A stretch of DNA of 64,000 nt. Origin: Trematomus loennbergii. Lineage: Eukaryota; Chordata; Actinopteri; Perciformes; Nototheniidae. Below are positions 41,535 through 54,019 of the stretch, piece by piece. The notes under the pieces were generated by a model. It made no database searches and was not told where the DNA came from. It was given only the letters and a program-made list of their open reading frames with translations. The first letter of the stretch is position 1. Every line of letters begins with the position of its first letter. The translations under genes were made by a program, and so were the position numbers. The stretch spans positions 4,313,760 to 4,377,759 of the forward strand of contig JAAOOA010000056.1 in NCBI GenBank assembly GCA_012861695.1, written 5' to 3'.

Positions 41535-42932
41535 ACGCAGCAATGATGCCTAATTTGATGGTGTTGGGTATTTTAAGGTGGATTGTTTTACTTAAAGTCA
41601 GACTTGTGAGCCTGATTCCAATCCATGCTCTTCCATACTGTGTAGTGCAATTATGCAACATGGTACAAGTGTAGATAACGTTTTCTTATGCTAAACATTT
41701 AGAGCATGTATAAATGTATAAAGTCATGTAGCTTCTTCAATGGGTTATGATATGTAGTGTTTTAGATAGTCAGTCGTTTTTTCATCAGTGTTGGTTCATA
41801 GTCATAGTTCATGTTGGTTCATAGTCAGCCTCAATACTAATTCCTCTTATTGATGGAGTAAGCTAGTTTAGGGTCAAATCAGGTTTATTTGAAGAGATGC
41901 AAAATCACAAATAAAATGTTAGTTCAGCAATAGGATTACAGAAGATGCAGCATTACGAGTAGACCTTGTTTTGGCAATTTCCTCTGTTTCAGGATAAGTG
42001 ACAGTATTTTGAATCAGGAGGAAAAGGAGCCATCTACATGACCTAAACAAAACTTTTTATTCGAAAAGACTCAAGATTGAATAGGCCCTATTATGCTTTT
42101 AGGGGGTTTCCCTTTCATGTGGTGTGTTATTTAGGTTTTATGCATGTAAATGTTCTGCAGAGGCTGTCACAGTAGAGGCACTTAATACAAATATGAACCT
42201 GAAGATGAGCATAATATGTCCTCTTTAAACAACTTAATGTAGTTTTGGAAACTGCACAAACATCACACAACTAGTTTTAAGAAAATAATATGTTAGACTG
42301 AATTATAAAGTGTAAAACTTTACAGCAGTTATGTCATAATAGTGTGTATTGTCTCCTTTAAGCAGATGATGTTATATATGTGTTCCTTGGTAAGAAGGTT
42401 GTACAAATGACATATGTTTCCTTTATATTACGTTTTTTATTAGATCTACTTTTATATCTGCTTTGAAAAGGCTGGCATCTGCTATGTACCTTATCTATAA
42501 GAGATGTGTTTAAACAGAGAGCACATGAAGTCAATTGTCAATATATAATTTTAATATTGTCTTCAAGCCTTCAAATGTTTGAAATGTGTACATACTGTAG
42601 ATAGTTGTGTCATCTAATGGGCGAATGATAAGAATATTCCATTATGTGATTTTGTTCTGTGCCAATAGCTTAATGAGATGTAAGTAACTACCACAGAGAA
42701 TGAACTGCCATTAAAAAAATAGATGTGTGTCAAGAACATCTCAAGTAGTATATGATCATTTTGCTATTGTCTTATTGTCTTAATTTTTTATTAAATAAAA
42801 ATGTTGATTCGATTTCTAGACGAGAAGTGTATATTGTACTTTTAGAATCCACGTCCAGTCGATATGTAGGATCTATAGTTTGGATAGATATTACGAAGAT
42901 GATTTGAGGTTTCGACAGGAGAACGTGTATAT
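41535..42932. other. 3' flank of slc6a20
   Basis: 3' UTR candidate, then a MITE fragment at 42083-42228 (CCTATTATGCTTTTAGGGGG to CATAATATGTCCTCTTTA, matching 2690-2825 in reverse), then AT-rich DNA. Confidence 0.4.
41910..41915 (+). terminator. slc6a20: Candidate slc6a20 polyadenylation signal
   Basis: AATAAA about 375 bases after the stop codon. Another lies near 42793. Neither can be confirmed from sequence alone. Confidence 0.3.
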
Positions 42933-43150
42933 GCGGTAGCTTCCATGTAAAGTTACGGGTTGAAAACAGTATTTCCGGTCTCGACGTTTTCATAATAAAA
43001 CCAATGATCAAATGATTTAACAGTGATATCTGCAGTACTCATCCACTAAAAAACATCAGTTTATCCTTGTTAATTATACGACATTAATTGGTTTAAATTG
43101 TGTACAATGCTTTTGTGTTTTTCCCATAGGTTTTTCTCTTTCGATTCTGA
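42933..43150 (-). repeat. Left member of inverted pair
   Basis: Reverse complement of 44813-45040, sharing AAGCTTCCATGTAAAGTTA-type, TTATTATGAAAAC and ACAAAAGCATTGTACACAAT blocks with moderate divergence. Confidence 0.65.
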
Positions 43151-44812
43151 GAGACACATTTCTTTTTTCAGAGGTTTTGATAGGCTAAAATCACGCCGCA
43201 ATGCACGTCGGGATATGGTGTTTATGATATGAAATCGGAAAACATTTTAAAAAATTTTCTTGCTTTTCTCTTTGGAAGTCATCACATAACGGCATTGTAA
43301 TACACGGTTCGGCTGCATTAAATATTACACATCTGCCGTAGTTCGCTATTTATAGAGCCCTGATGAGAAGACTTCTGGACAAACAGGAAGAAGTGCCGCC
43401 GAAACTGAATATGTGACGTGAATCATAAATATATCAGCAATTACACAACATCTTACATTTATTTTCACAAAATACGTCTCCTTGCAGTATCAACATTAAT
43501 TCGGCTGACTTTTATATTTGATCCAATTGGTAGATAGGCTGTATTTACACCATAACGGTGCACAGCTGATAGAAAGGGACACCTAGTGGTTAAAAAACGT
43601 TATTGAATTTTTTGTTGAAATTATGTTATATTTTGTTGAAATTATGTTATATTTGATGAAAAAAATATTAAGAGTACATACTTTCATAGGGGGAAAGTAG
43701 AAGGTCAATGATAGAAATATAGAATAGAAAATATCAAGAAGATACTGTAGTGATCTCTACAATAAAACAGTTTAGTGCAGGACGTCCAAAGATATTAATA
43801 GGAGGATGTGCAAAACAGACAAACTAATAAGGCTTTATTTAAACATTAAAGAATACTTTAAGTTAAGGTCTTCTTTTGAATAAGAAAAAAACGTTGGGGG
43901 TATCCACAGATAAATATTAAGTCTGACAAAGTACAATCACCTTCCCTGAATTTGACTCAGGTGTAACTAAAGTCTGATTTAAGGGTTGTTTATATTTCAC
44001 ATCATTAATCAGAATCTGCAAAGTAACTAAAATAAATGTAGTGGAGTAAAAATACCAGGTTAACCTCTGAATTGTAGTGGAGTAGAACAAAGTAGTACAT
44101 GCTGCTGTAACAAAAACATTTCCCAACTTGGGATCAATAAAGTATATCTTATCTATCTTATCTTAAGATGATCGATGGCTACTGCCATATTTGCAAAATT
44201 TGCCTCTGAACCTTGACAAGTGCATGTTTCAGGCTTATCAATGAACAACAGGAGGGGTCACAGACATAAGACCAGCTGTTAAATAAAGCTCTTCTGACCT
44301 TAGCTGTCATGTGGGTATATTAATGCTGCCCATTATGGACACAAGCAATTTTCACCCATTTATTAATTATATGTTTTAAATTTGATAACACCACTGTGTT
44401 TCGTATCCCCTAAACCTCCAGGGTGTACACAGTTTAATACTGGCAACTTCTAATTGTGGGAAATACGAAAACGTCTTATAAAACTACAATTCCCAGTAGA
44501 GACGTGCCATAGAACATGTTGCGAAACACACAATAGCCAGCATGTGTAGTTCTGGGGGGGGGGTGCTGGGCTGGACCCATCCAATTCCAGTTTTGGATAG
44601 TCTGTCGTGGTTCCATTCCATTTCAAAGAGCTGTTGACGCTCGGCGTAACCTTGTCGCACTGCCACTCCAACATCCAATCACAGGGCTTGAGGACTAATC
44701 ACGGGTTTGTAAAGCAAGGCGGATGTTGTAGTCCCAAACGATAGCTGGGGATTCTGGGTAGTGTAGTGTCTTCGGAAACTGTAGTGTCTAAACTCCGAAA
44801 AAACTATTTGTT
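43151..44812. other. DNA between the inverted pair
   Basis: Includes an AAGTAC repeat fragment (43925-44105), then TTGGGATCAATAAAGTATA followed by (TATCT)n at 44112-44166, a LINE-like 3' tail, and a G9 run near 44557. No gene. Confidence 0.4.
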
Positions 44813-45040
44813 TCTCCGAATCGAAGGTTAAAAACACAAAAGCATTGTACACAATTTAAACCAATCAATATTGTGTAATTAAGGATAAACTGATGTTTTT
44901 TAGTGGATGAGTAATGCAGATATCACTGTGTAATCATTTGACAGTGAGGGAATACATCCGGTTTTATTATGAAAACTTCGAGACCGGAAAACTGTTTTCA
45001 CCCCGTGAGGGTTGACGCTAACTTTACATGGAAGCTGCCG
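44813..45040 (+). repeat. Right member of inverted pair
   Basis: Partner of 42933-43150. Together they could be long terminal inverted repeats of one 2.3-kb element. Confidence 0.65.
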
Positions 45041-45407
45041 CATATAGAGTGGCGAAGTCACGCCCATCTACTTCCGGTCCATGGGACCTTATTTCGGAAA
45101 AATAATGTATTGAAATCAATGGAGAGAGAAAACGTATCATCTGATCCCGTTTGAATTGTGCCATGAATTACACATATGATGTTTGTCGATCTTAAAAAAT
45201 TATTTCCATGTCAAAAAAGTCACAGTTTGTCGTAAAACTGTTGAAATATAAGACTATAAAAAATACGCAACTAGAAAGACTACAAATCCCAGAGTCGCGT
45301 AAGTGATGTCACAATTGTTTTCCTCCACTAAGAGATAGCTAAGATCAGCGCCATATAGATAGAATCTATCTATATGGGGCTGGCTAAGATAAGATAACTT
45401 TAACAAG

Positions 45408-45521
45408 ATGCCTGTGTGCTTAGTACCAGGTTGTTATCAAACCAGCAATGGGTCTCGCTCGTTCTTTTGCTTCCCGTCTGATGAAAGGACCAGGAGTGGC
45501 TTGATCAAGTTAGCTACCTAG
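45408..45521 (+). pseudogene. THAP-domain N-terminal exon fragment
   Basis: Encodes MPVCLVPGCYQTSNGSRSFF and CFPSD, the C-x4-C start and FxFP motif of the THAP zinc finger; a stop follows at 45519. The later Trp, Cys and His residues are absent. THAP domains occur in host factors and in P-element and Kolobok transposases; the surrounding repeats favour a transposase origin. Confidence 0.6.
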
Positions 45522-45693
45522 CTAGTAGGTAGCACATTAGTTAGCATTACAGCCAGGGGTTAAATTGGGCCGGGGCTGTCCGGGGCTAAGCCCCGGCACA
45601 TAGGAAAATGCTCTGACGTCATCACCCTCGCATATTTTTAACAATGTATGCAGCATGCCTATATCATATGTTTACACAAAAAAGATATACATG

Positions 45694-47084
45694 TGTGGCA
45701 GTAGCCGCAGAGGGGAGGATAGGTGAATGTACTTGTTCAAGTTGGTTTGATTACACCATTCACAATTCCGACAACGCCACCTTGGGAGTTTCACCCAAGG
45801 AAAATTAACACTTTTTCAGAGGACACATAGGTTCGAATACTAATGGAGCCGGAGACATGGTTTCAATTTATCAAAATATACAATTTTATTTAGCACAAGT
45901 CAATAGTTTAAAATGCAGTTTAAAACAGTCACACAGGGCTGTAGCACAAAGGGAAAAAAATGAATTAGGGGCTGAGGCTTACCAGTGGGGGGATAGGGTC
46001 GACGAGTGAGTGGAAGGATCCCCAAACAAACCAAACTTAAATCACCCCAGTCATACGTGCAGGAAATCAAATCCCGGGGGAGCACATCACACACAAAAGA
46101 AGAGAGGAAAACCACCACCACCACCTTCAGCTCTCAGTAACTAAGTAGGGCAACAAAGAGGGAAATGCAATTAATGGGGGCTAAATAAGTAAATCAAAGT
46201 AATAAACAAACACAATAGCAAATATGTTCTCATAAACAGATAACTTGTGTAAACATTTAAGAATAAAACAAATCACAAGATAAAGGTTCAGTTAAACAAA
46301 ATAAACAATTAACTAGAATAAAATAAACAAACTAATTTAAATCAAGTTGGCCCAAGTAAGGACAAGTTATAGGGGGGAGTTAGCCCCAGAGTTCAATGAC
46401 TTCCACACTTCGAGTGTCGGCCCAAGCAAGGCAGCAGCAAGGCGTGCAGTTAAAGTAGTAACTGGTGAGCGAGCCTCCGCAGTAGGCGACGCAAAGCTGG
46501 CCAGAAGCAGCAATCAGAAGCAGCAACACAGTAGCAGCAGCCCAAACATTTAGGCAGGATCAACAGCAGTTGTGCCGATAAATACACTTTATCCGGTGAA
46601 GCAAAACAGCAGATGTCCCTTAATCATTGGATTGGCTCTAGGTTTATGAATAAATACAAAGACAGCGTTAATATCAATAAAAGTAATGAGGTGGATTGAC
46701 TAAATAGATCGCCGTACAGCGCACATACCGATCAGGCCTTCCTATCGATGACGCAGAGAGGAGAGAGCTTCATGCTTTCTATGGCTGCGTTGACAGGCTG
46801 CATCTGGAGGATCCACCACTAGGTGAGGCAAAGCAGGGCTAAGTATCAATACGCTGGCAAATTGCAGAACCTTTCCTGAAGCGAGCAATGCAACTGCAAC
46901 ATACCTGTGGCGGAAGCAAACACGGCAAACACGCAAGTGGGGCGGGTCTGTGTACCAACAACCAAGAGACAGCCAGCTAGAAACCTCTGCCCTTTTATAG
47001 GGTGCCCCCTGGTGGTGACATGCTCACAAGAGCCAAAAGAGGAGAATATGCTTTCTAAGGGATTAGGACTCTCATCCTGCTACA
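45694..47084 (-). repeat. 3' LTR of gypsy element 2
   Basis: 1391 bp, plus-strand TGTGGCAGTAGCCGCAGAGG to ATCCTGCTACA. The first 724 bases match 52635-53373 with small indels. Confidence 0.88.
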
Positions 47085-47148
47085 ATCTACCCCCCCTATT
47101 TGTATCGTCGGCCCGACGATGAACGAATCCAAGCCAATGTTAGCCAAC

Positions 47149-50100
47149 CTAGTTCCAAGGTCTAAAGATAACCGACACAGAGTTAGACACGGGACCAGGA
47201 GAGTTTTCGGCCACAGGCACCAATTCTCCCAACGCTCTCGGGAGATGATGGACATTAGGATGCTGCCCAGCGGTTGACCGTGCTGTCCGTCGCAATGTCA
47301 CTGCGCTAGAATCAGGGCAAGTGGCTGGAGGAATAGCCAAGCGGGAGGAAGGCAATTCTGGCATGGCCGCGAGAGCTACCGAAGGGCCGGCCTCAATGGA
47401 GGCTTCGTCAGATGGTGGAAACAGCAACCAAGGGGTTTCTTGGGTCACCACAGCTGATCTGGTAGAACGAGGGTACGGAGCTTCATTTCTTGAAACCCAT
47501 AGGTCACCATCAGAGGAAAGCTCACCATCTGACTGTGGTGAGTCAGGAGGAATTGAGAGAGGGACAGGGACATCATCTGGAGAGTGGGTTCCAACCACAG
47601 CTTTCAACAGAGTGCGGTGGACCCGTTTGGTTTTGGTCAGGTCGTTTGCCGGTGCAATCGTGTACACCGAACCGCCTTTTGGTGCTTTCACCACTATATA
47701 CCTGACAGAACTCCAAATATCTCTGATCTTATGGCGCCCTCTTGCACCACAATCTCGCAACCAAACTAACTGGCCCTCGTTCAATGGGACATCTTTGACA
47801 TACTGGTCATGGCACCTCTTTCTGCGCTCTGCTGCAGTTTTTAACCTCTCTTGAGCTCCTTCAAAGGCAATTTGCAATTTTGCCTGATGCTCCTGAATCC
47901 ACTCATGGACAGGACCACCGACTGGATCAGGGACTCTACCCAACAGAAAATCAACTGGGAGCCTTGGCTCTTGTCCAAACATCAACAAGAATGGAGATTC
48001 ACCAGTTGACTGATGGGGAGTAGTGTTGTAAGAATACAGTAGTTGTGGCAAGCAGGAGTTCCAATCCCGTTTCCGAGACACAGGCAGAGTACGCAGCAAG
48101 TTGTGAAGGGTTCGGTTGAACCGTTCACATTGACCATTGCCCGCCGGATGGTAGGGAGTAGTGCGAGATTTTTCAATGTTATAGAGGCTGCAAAGTTGTT
48201 GGATAAGAATGCTCTCAAAGTTTCGACCCTGGTCCGAATGTATACGGGCTGGGACACCAAACTTTGAAATTCTGTGACCAGAACTTGAGCCACAGTAGAG
48301 GCACGTAGGTCACGGGTGGCAAAGGCCAAAGTGTACTTGCTAAAAATGTCTGTAATTACAAGGACATTTTCCAACCTACTATAGGTGGGTTCCAAGACAG
48401 TGAAGTCAATCGCCAGAATTTCATTGGGTCTAGAAGCCAGCAAGTGTCCCATGGGAGCACGAGCCGCTGGTCGAGTGTCCTTGGCAATTTGACACCTCTC
48501 ACAACTGCTGCACCAATGTACCACCTCGGAGGACATACCTGGCCAGTAACACCGCTGCCTAAGTAGCTCCAAGGTTCTTTCAATACCTTGGTGGCCATGC
48601 CTCTGGTGGACTTCGGTGAGCACCTGCTCTCTCAAAGCAGCTGGCAAAAGCAGCTGCAGAACTGCTTCAGCCCCATCAGAGCGAAAGATCTGGCGATAGA
48701 GGACCCCACTCCTCTCAACTAACCGGTCCCATTGGCGGAGCAGTGCCAATGCTTGCCGGGATAACTGCTTCCTCTCATCATTGCTAGGACGCTGCCTCCT
48801 TCTCCAGAACACCAAGAGTTCCTGAAGGAGAGGGTCCGCTTGCTGAAGTGCCTCCATATCAGACTGTGTATGATGAGGCAGGGCTATGACAGCCGTTTGT
48901 GTTGCCTTTGCTACTGGCAAGGCTTGCCGTAAAGGCAAGGGGAGCAACGTGCTAGGGAGCATAGCTTCAAGATCTTGCACTCCTGGTGGGTGCTGACGGG
49001 ACAGGGCATCAGCATTTCCATTACTTCTACCAGAGCGGTACTTAATCTCAAAGTCGAAAGACGCAAGTTGGGCTGCCCAACGTTGTTCAGTGGCTCCAAG
49101 CTTTGCCGTGGACAGGTGGCTAAGTGGATTGTTGTCAGTGAAAACAACACATTTATGACCAAGCAGATATTCCCTGAATTTCTCGGTCATGGCCCACTTG
49201 AGCCCCAAGAACTCCAGCCTCATGGAGCTGTAGTTGGCAGAGTTGCGTTCAGTGGGCCTCAGACCTCTGCTGGCATAAGCTATGGGCCTGACCTTACCAC
49301 CTTGCTCCTGTGATAACACAGCTCCGAGGCCACCAAAGCTTGCGTCGACCTCCAGAATAAATGGGAGGGAGAAGTCAGCATAGGCAAGCACAGGTGCCGT
49401 GGTGAGCTTTGTCTTGAGAGCCTCAAAGCTCCTATGACACTCCTCAGTCCAGTTCCCAGCGATTTCACGCTCTGATCTCCTTTTGGACTTGGTGCCTCCC
49501 AACTCAGCCACCAACGTATGTAGAGGGGCAGCCAATTTGGCAAAGCCCTCCACAAACCTACGGTAGTAACTGGCAAAACCAAGGAACGACCGCAGTCCAG
49601 AGATGGTAGTGGGGGGCTGCCAACTGGCTACCACCTCCTGTTTGCTGGGATCAGTAGAGACACCCTGGTCAGAAATCACATGGCCCAGGTAACGCACCTC
49701 TCGCTGGAAGAAAGCACACTTTGAGAGCTTAGCCTTTAAGCCTTCATGCTGTAGCCTTCTCAGCACGACCTCCAACCTCTCAAGATGTTGATCCACGGTG
49801 GAAGAGAATACCACGATGTCATCAAGGTATAAAAGCAAAGATTGGCATTGTTGGTCCCCGAAGATCCGCTGCATCAATCTTTGGAAAGTGCCAGGAGCAT
49901 TGCAGAGTCCAAAGGGCATCCGATTCCACTCAAAGAGGCCAAACGGGGTGCAAAACGCCGTTTTTGGCCGGTCTGCTTCTGCAACTGGTACCTGGTTATA
50001 CCCACTGGCTAAATCCATGGTGGAAAACCAGCGAGCACCCGTCAGCGCATCAAGGGACTCTTCGATTCGAGGGAGAGGAAAAGCATCTTTCCTGGTTTTG

Positions 50101-51320
50101 CTGTTCAGCTGCCTGTAGTCTACGCACATGCGCAGGCTACCATCCTTCTTTTTCACTAGCACGATGGGGGATGCGTAGGGGCTGCAACTCTCTCTTATGA
50201 TCTGTGACTCAAGAAGTTGGTTGATGTGCTCCTTCACTACCTCGTACTCAGACGGGGGAATGCGCCTATAGCGTTGCTTCACGGGGACGTCATCAAGAAG
50301 AGGGATGTCATGAGAGATCAAGGTGGTGCAACCCAAGTCCCCCTCGTGAGCAGAAAAGACAGATGTGTGCTTCGTCAAAAGAGACCGTACCTTAACCTGT
50401 TCTTCAGCAGGCAAGGAAGACAGGTCTAGAGCATCCAGCTGGTCAGGCACAGAGGGAAAGGCAGCCTGGGATGCCACTCTGGCCACACAGGATGGTACTT
50501 CGGTGACACCAACAGGCAAGTTGACTAGCCTAACTTCATCGAGTGTGCCTACCAGTGTGCGGGGATACAGCAACACGTCTGCGGAGCCTACGTTCACAAT
50601 AGGAATGTAGGCGGTGCCCCTTTCCACCCGAACCAGAGCTGGAGAGGCAAGCAATCCAGCCGGAAGACCCGAATCCAAGGGCTCAAATAACACAGTGCCA
50701 CTTGAGTACTGCTCTGAGCATGTGGCTGCAACAATCTTCATCATGCCACCGGGGATACGACAAGCCTTCCTTCCACGCACTTTTACCCCTCCTGAAATGT
50801 CAGGAGGGGCATGCACACTGGCCTGATGGCATTTTTGCAAAGCCTGAATGAATGATTCGGGGGCCTCCGATACAGGAGGCAAAGAAAACAAGGCCAAACC
50901 ATGCTGGCCAAAGAGCTCCTTGTAACATCTGCGAATTATATTCATCCCCAGAATACCAGGGACTGCAGAAGAGACACCACCGGGGGGGTCCTTCACCACC
51001 AACACACCACAGCTTGCCATTACCTTTCCACAAAGCTCAACTTCTAGCTCCAAGTAGCCAATGTAAGGGATGGCCAACCCATTGGCTGCTCTGAGCTGCA
51101 GCCAGTGACAAGATTGGAGCCTCTCCTGGCCCCAGGGTTCAAAATGCTGATGGAAAAAGCTCTCTGTGATTGTAGATACCATGGACCCAGTATCTACCAA
51201 ACAAGGAACCTTAACTCCACCCATGCTTACATCTAAATGTGGACAAGACGACATGAGCTTAGAAGCTTCTCCTGAGCCTGTGACTCCACCCCCCGAACTG
51301 TGGCTCTGTAATTCGGTGGG
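47149..51320 (-). CDS. Gypsy element 2 pol polyprotein, one frameshift
   Basis: The frame 51254-47982 (1090 codons) holds aspartic protease (VDTGS, about residue 20), RT (RMPFGLCNAPGTFQRLM; YLDD at about 476), RNase H (VDASFGGLGAVLSQ, about 636; TDNNPL, about 706), integrase zinc finger (HQRHGHQG ... CSSCERC, 883-921) and the first integrase Asp (AIDF, about 950). Near 48263, in a short A run, one base appears missing; the remaining integrase (SDQG, GNGQCERFN) and C-terminus continue to 47149 in the next frame. Pol is in the -1 frame relative to gag and stays open upstream to the gag stop. Nearly active-looking, so recent. Confidence 0.93.
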
Positions 51321-51322
51321 CG

Positions 51323-52387
51323 CTAGTTTTCCGATGGCTGAGTGAAACGGCGCTGTCCGCTAGACTGTTGAGCAGGTGAGGACGGCCGAGCACGAGGAGC
51401 AGCACGTACCCCATCGCACTCTCTGGCCAAATGACCGGATAGCTGGCAACGTCTACAAATGATGGGGCCACTATAGGGGGGGCGACTGCGCAGCTGAGAG
51501 CCCTGGAAACGAGAAATGCTTTGAGTAAGCGTGTTAAGCTGCTCTTGCTGGAGTTTTAGCATCTCTCTCATCTCACTCAGTTCAGACACCTGTGAGCCAG
51601 TCACCACCTGAGGACCACCCTGAACTCCATACTGTAGACCAAGAACTGAAGGGACAGAGTGACTTCGGCCCCTATTGCCACCAGGCAAACCCTCACGTTC
51701 CCACCTGATTGCTTCCGCCCTAGCATCAAGTAATGCCGCAGTAGGTTGTCGACGCACAAACTGTTTTAACTCTCGTCGCAATGCACAATCAATGACATGC
51801 TCTACAAATTGGTCGCGTAGCAAAACCTCTGCATTTTGCATGTCATCAGGCGCCCGCTGCTTTACAGATGACATAAGACTAAGCAACGCAAGGGAGAATT
51901 CCTGCAAAGTCTCCCCTTCTTGCTGCCGTCGGGAGAAGAAAGCCTCTTGTAAAGCTACATAAGAATCAGAACAACCATACAGCTCTGTCAACACAGCAAT
52001 TATTTTGACAGGGTCTTCCCGCTCTGCACTTGCTCTGTATTTTATCTCATCACGGGCCTCTCCTTCAAGATGGTCAAACAAGAAAAATGCCTGATCAGAT
52101 ATAGCCAAACGGCGCGCTCTCATACAAGCCTGTACTTCCTCGATCCACTCACTCAACCCTATTCCTGATCTCCCCCTAAACATAGGACATTTCCTATCTC
52201 GGGGCACAAAAACCAGTCTATCCACTGAAGGGGCACTAGCATTGGAAGGATTAGAAGGGGGAACAGTAGCAGTTAAAGGTGCAGCACTAGGACCAGGCAC
52301 CTCCACAGCCCGTTCCTGCAACAGCCTCTCATTGTCTGTTTTTAACTGCGCAACTAAATCCCTCAACTCTTGTAACTCTCCCTCCAT
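51323..52387 (-). CDS. Gypsy element 2 gag
   Basis: 354 codons. An N-terminal coiled-coil-like stretch (ELQELRDLVAQLKTDNERLL) is followed by the retrotransposon gag core (FFLFDHLEGEARDEIKYR; SRRQQEGETLQEFSLALL) and a C-terminal zinc knuckle CRRCQLSGHLAREC. It assembles particles that package element RNA. It ends at TAG preceded by GGAAAAC, where a -1 shift would enter pol. No internal stop. Confidence 0.92.
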   Translation of the reverse strand: MEGELQELRDLVAQLKTDNERLLQERAVEVPGPSAAPLTATVPPSNPSNASAPSVDRLVFVPRDRKCPMFRGRSGIGLSEWIEEVQACMRARRLAISDQAFFLFDHLEGEARDEIKYRASAEREDPVKIIAVLTELYGCSDSYVALQEAFFSRRQQEGETLQEFSLALLSLMSSVKQRAPDDMQNAEVLLRDQFVEHVIDCALRRELKQFVRRQPTAALLDARAEAIRWEREGLPGGNRGRSHSVPSVLGLQYGVQGGPQVVTGSQVSELSEMREMLKLQQEQLNTLTQSISRFQGSQLRSRPPYSGPIICRRCQLSGHLARECDGVRAAPRARPSSPAQQSSGQRRFTQPSEN

Positions 52388-52634
52388 AGCTACACCGTTG
52401 CTAATTCAGTGGAGATAGGGCACCAAAATAGACAGGCAATACACAATAATAAACACTGACTTGCCAAAGGTCCACAAGAAACCAACTGCTGTTTTGCTTC
52501 GGAACACAATATAAAACACTTAATACAGGGTAAACTAGCTTCTAGCAATGGCCACAATACAACACTAATAATAATAAATAATTGAAACACACGTCTCTGC
52601 TCTCAAAAAGTAAATCCTGCCGACAACGCCAGTT
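52388..52634 (-). other. Gypsy element 2 leader between 5' LTR and gag
   Basis: The minus strand at the LTR edge reads AACTGGCGTTGTCGGCAGGA; a TGGCG start fits a primer site two bases inside, but the tRNA was not identified. No coding frame. Confidence 0.6.
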
Positions 52635-53373
52635 TGTGGCAGTAGCCGCAGAGGGGAGGGTAGGTGAATGTATTTGTTCAAGTTGGTTTGATTACACCAT
52701 TCACAATTCCGACAACGCCACCTTGGGAGTTTCACCCAAGGAAATATTAACACTTTTTCAGAGGACACATAGGTTCGAATACTAATGGAGCCGGAGACGT
52801 GGTTTCAATTTATCAAAAATATACAATTTTATTTAGCACAAGTCAATAGTTTAAAATGCAGTTTAAAACAGTCACAGGGGCTGTAGCACAAAGGGAAACA
52901 AAATGAATTAGGGCTGAGGCTTACCAGTGGGGATAGGGTCGACGAGTGAGTGGAAGGATCCCCAAACAAACCAAACTTAAATCACCCCAGTCATACGTGC
53001 AGGAAATCAAATCCCGGGGGAGCACATCACACACAAAAGGAGAGAGGAAAACCACCACCTTGGACACCAGCACCACCACCTTCAGCTCTCAGTAACTAAG
53101 TAGGGGAACAAAGAGGGAAATGCAGTTAATGGGGGCTAAATAAGTAAATCAAAGTAATAAACAAACACAATAGCAAATATGTTCTCATAAACAGATAACT
53201 TGTGTAAACATTTAAGAATAAAACAAATCACAAGATAAAGGGTTCAGTTAAACAAAATAAACAATTAACTAGAATAAAATAAACAAACTAATTTAAATCA
53301 AGTTGGCCCAAGTAAGGACAAGTTATAGGGGGGAGTTAGCCCCAGAGTTCAATGACTTCCACACTTCGAGTGT
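52635..53373 (-). repeat. 5' LTR of gypsy element 2, truncated
   Basis: Matches 45694-46417; has a 17-base insertion near 53058-53075 (CTTGGACACCAGCACC) and minor indels. The match ends at CACACTTCGAGTGT (53373). The missing part corresponds to 46418-47084. Confidence 0.88.
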
Positions 53374-53713
53374 AATATTCCGCCGCGGCTGGCTCATACA
53401 GTCACACATGCTCACTCACACATGCTACACGGCAGCAGGGGGCGCTACTGAGTCCATTGGGAAGACGGGAGGTTGAGCAGAGCATGGAACAGCCCTTGTC
53501 AGTCTGATGACAGGTGTTTCTCGCGATCCAGCGATCTGGGTCAGTGTTATAGTGATAATATTATAAACAAGGTGAATTTAGCGATCACAACGAAAACAGC
53601 CAAGACACATATTGAGCCCAGAAAATAAATGTTATTAGGGGCTGTAAATATAATAAGCCTTTGTCTAAAATGGACAACATTGTAACGAAGGAGATTTAAA
53701 CTATATATACAGC

Positions 53714-53933
53714 CAGGGGACGTTCGGACGAATCCCGATGGGCCGGTACTGAAGTGGGCCGGTCGGATAAGTCACTGCTCACCCCCCCTCCCCCCCGTCG
53801 ACAATTTCCTCGCGGTATTTACTTGCGGCACCACCGAGGTGGGCCGCTTACTTGCGGTACCGAGGTGGGCCGGCGGTACCGAAGTGGGCCGGTCGAGAGT
53901 CCCGGGCTGATTTGTAGTCCCAGTCCGCCCCTG
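53714..53933. mobile_element. hAT MITE with perfect 8-bp target duplication
   Basis: CAGGGGACG...CCGCCCCTG termini, 220 bp, flanked by TATACAGC at 53706-53713 and 53934-53941. Internal GTGGGCCGG repeats (GAAGTGGGCCGG, GAGGTGGGCCG). The partner arm at 57.35 kb lacks it, confirming insertion. Confidence 0.92.
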
Positions 53934-54019
53934 TATACAGCGATTCTGCACTCGGTCAATCAGCTGCTTTTCATTTTTATTCCTGCTATATTCAATGAGT
54001 GATACAAATATTTTTTACC

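Larger units (their letters stand above)
45694..53373 (-). mobile_element. Nearly complete Ty3/gypsy element 2
   Basis: The 3' LTR (45694-47084) is full length; the 5' LTR (52635-53373) lacks its outer 650 bases or so. Gag and pol between them are almost entirely open. The polypurine tract (plus strand ATCTACCCCCCCTATTT, 47085) abuts the 3' LTR. A hAT-like terminus (CAGGGGTTAAATTGGGCCGG, 45554) lies just outside the left end. The right flank joins unrelated sequence, so no target duplication survives. Confidence 0.92.
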
